NCBI GenBank assembly: GCA_037137375.1
Contig: JBAXKJ010000007.1
Span: 62,001 to 126,000 of the forward strand
Length of the DNA: 64,000 nucleotides
Direction: 5' to 3'
Source of the DNA: CAINVV01 sp037137375
GTDB lineage: Bacteria; Bacteroidota; Bacteroidia; Bacteroidales; Prolixibacteraceae
Shown: piece by piece, positions 63,105-64,000 of the stretch
Layout of the letters: every line of letters begins with the position of its first letter
How positions within the stretch are numbered: the stretch's first letter is position 1
Program-made: the position numbers and the translations under genes
Notes under the pieces: generated by a model
Seen by the model: only the letters and a program-made list of their open reading frames with translations
What the model was told of the DNA's origin: nothing
Database searches by the model: none

Positions 63105-64000
63105 ATGAAGCCAACACTGATCATTCTCGCGGCCGGCATGGGTAGCCGTTATGGCGGCTTGAAACAAATGGATGAGGTAGGTCCTAATGGGGAAGCCATC
63201 ATCGACTATTCTCTCTACGATGCCATCCGTGCAGGATTCGGCAAGGTTATCTTCGTGATTCGTCACGACTTTGCGGATGCCTTTAAGGAGCGTTTCAATC
63301 CCAGGCTAAAAGGTCGTATCGAAGTTGAATATGTTTATCAATCCCTCGATAAACTTCCGGAAGGATTTAGTCTCCCATCTCAACGAGAGAAGCCATGGGG
63401 TACCGCTCATGCTTTATTGATGGCAGACGGTGTCGCTACAGGTCCGATGGCAGTTATCAATGCCGACGATTTTTATGGAAACAAGGCCTACCGCGCTATG
63501 GCGGAATTTTTGAACTCATCCACAGATCCTTCCGAATATTCCATGATCGGTTACAACGTGGAAAATACCCTTTCCGACCATGGAACCGTTTCCAGAGGAG
63601 TCTGCGCCACTGACGCTAATGGCTACCTGACCACCGTTGTGGAACGTACCAAAATCATTGGCGAACCAGACGGCATCTACTTTTACGAAGAAGATGGAAA
63701 GCATCCGCTGAATCCGAAGAGTCCTGTCTCTATGAATTTCTGGGGACTAAAACCCAATGTTTTCCAATATCTGAAGGAAGGATTTGCGGAATTCCTGGCC
63801 AACCGCGGACAAGAACTCAAATCAGAATATTTCATCCCCCTGCTGATCAACGACAACATCGTCAACGGCAATATCAAAACCAAGGTAATCGAATGTGATT
63901 CCCCCTGGTTTGGCGTTACCTACATCGAAGATAAACCAATCGTAAAAGGGCGGATTGCCCAATTGATCGAAGAAGGCGTTTATCCGGCACAACTTTGGTA
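63105..64000 (+). CDS. Sugar-nucleotidyltransferase (partial, runs off the window)
   Basis: 298 codons are visible from the ATG at 63105 with no stop. The N-terminus MKPTLIILAAGMGSRYGGLKQ carries the nucleotide-binding G-x-G-x-R signature of NTP transferases, and AVINADDFYG is the metal-binding Asp motif. It resembles the Bacteroidota proteins that transfer a nucleotide to a sugar phosphate and often precede a sugar kinase-like phosphotransferase. The substrate is not known and the C-terminus lies outside. Confidence 0.88.
   Translation, partial: MKPTLIILAAGMGSRYGGLKQMDEVGPNGEAIIDYSLYDAIRAGFGKVIFVIRHDFADAFKERFNPRLKGRIEVEYVYQSLDKLPEGFSLPSQREKPWGTAHALLMADGVATGPMAVINADDFYGNKAYRAMAEFLNSSTDPSEYSMIGYNVENTLSDHGTVSRGVCATDANGYLTTVVERTKIIGEPDGIYFYEEDGKHPLNPKSPVSMNFWGLKPNVFQYLKEGFAEFLANRGQELKSEYFIPLLINDNIVNGNIKTKVIECDSPWFGVTYIEDKPIVKGRIAQLIEEGVYPAQLW

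Noticed and set aside
1..64000. CRISPR arrays, tRNA or rRNA genes, intact insertion sequences
   Set aside because: No regularly spaced repeats, cloverleaf-like sequences, rRNA motifs or transposase genes were seen.

Overview
The window is Bacteroidota DNA. It carries three SusC/SusD pairs, a hybrid two-component sensor with an AraC output domain, a type IX secretion sorting domain, TAnnTTTG-type -7 boxes and mostly absent Shine-Dalgarno sites. The type IX signal argues against Bacteroides proper and fits Marinilabiliales/Prolixibacteraceae-like or Cytophagia-like bacteria; this placement is inference. About 55 kb is accessory glycan-degradation DNA and the last 9 kb is core metabolism.

Region A (1-33391, all minus strand) is a polysaccharide utilization locus (PUL 1). 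Transcription runs right to left. It begins with a tightly packed eight-gene run: a Ser-type sulfatase without signal peptide, an unknown exported protein, a 958-residue predicted glycosidase, a Cys-type sulfatase, an SGNH plus GH106-like fusion, a DUF5722-type enzyme, a 1223-residue protein with CBM6-like and type IX sorting domains, and the hybrid sensor/regulator itself. A beta-propeller protein and a GH30-like enzyme follow, then SusC-SusD-SusC-SusD and a partial surface lipoprotein. Direct repeats upstream of the first SusC are candidate sites for the regulator. The gene content suggests a sulfated, rhamnose-containing glycan, but no polysaccharide lyase is present to fix the substrate.

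Region B (33392-34606) is a small AT-rich island with a HigB/HigA toxin-antitoxin pair and a terminator.

Region C (34607-55015) is PUL 2, apparently aimed at a pectin-like polymer. SusC and SusD precede a PL1 pectate lyase, two DUF3826 proteins, a pectate-lyase-3/DUF6298 protein and a BNR sialidase-fold protein. Upstream lies an operon for an acid sugar: a DHDPS-family lyase, a PdxA-like dehydrogenase, a DUF1537 acid-sugar kinase and an SSS symporter. A LacI regulator precedes it, with a GH43/GH117-like gene facing the other way. Four near-identical 14-bp palindromes (TGTAAACGTTTACA type) lie in front of susC (two), the acid-sugar operon and lacI, so extracellular degradation and cytoplasmic acid-sugar breakdown look like one regulon. 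This coupling is the most interesting system in the window.

Region D (55019-64000) is housekeeping: an acyl-CoA dehydrogenase, a Tat-exported Gfo/Idh/MocA oxidoreductase, KorA/KorB, a gamma-carbonic anhydrase, a FucP-type sugar transporter and a partial sugar-nucleotidyltransferase. I saw no tRNA, rRNA, CRISPR array or intact insertion sequence.
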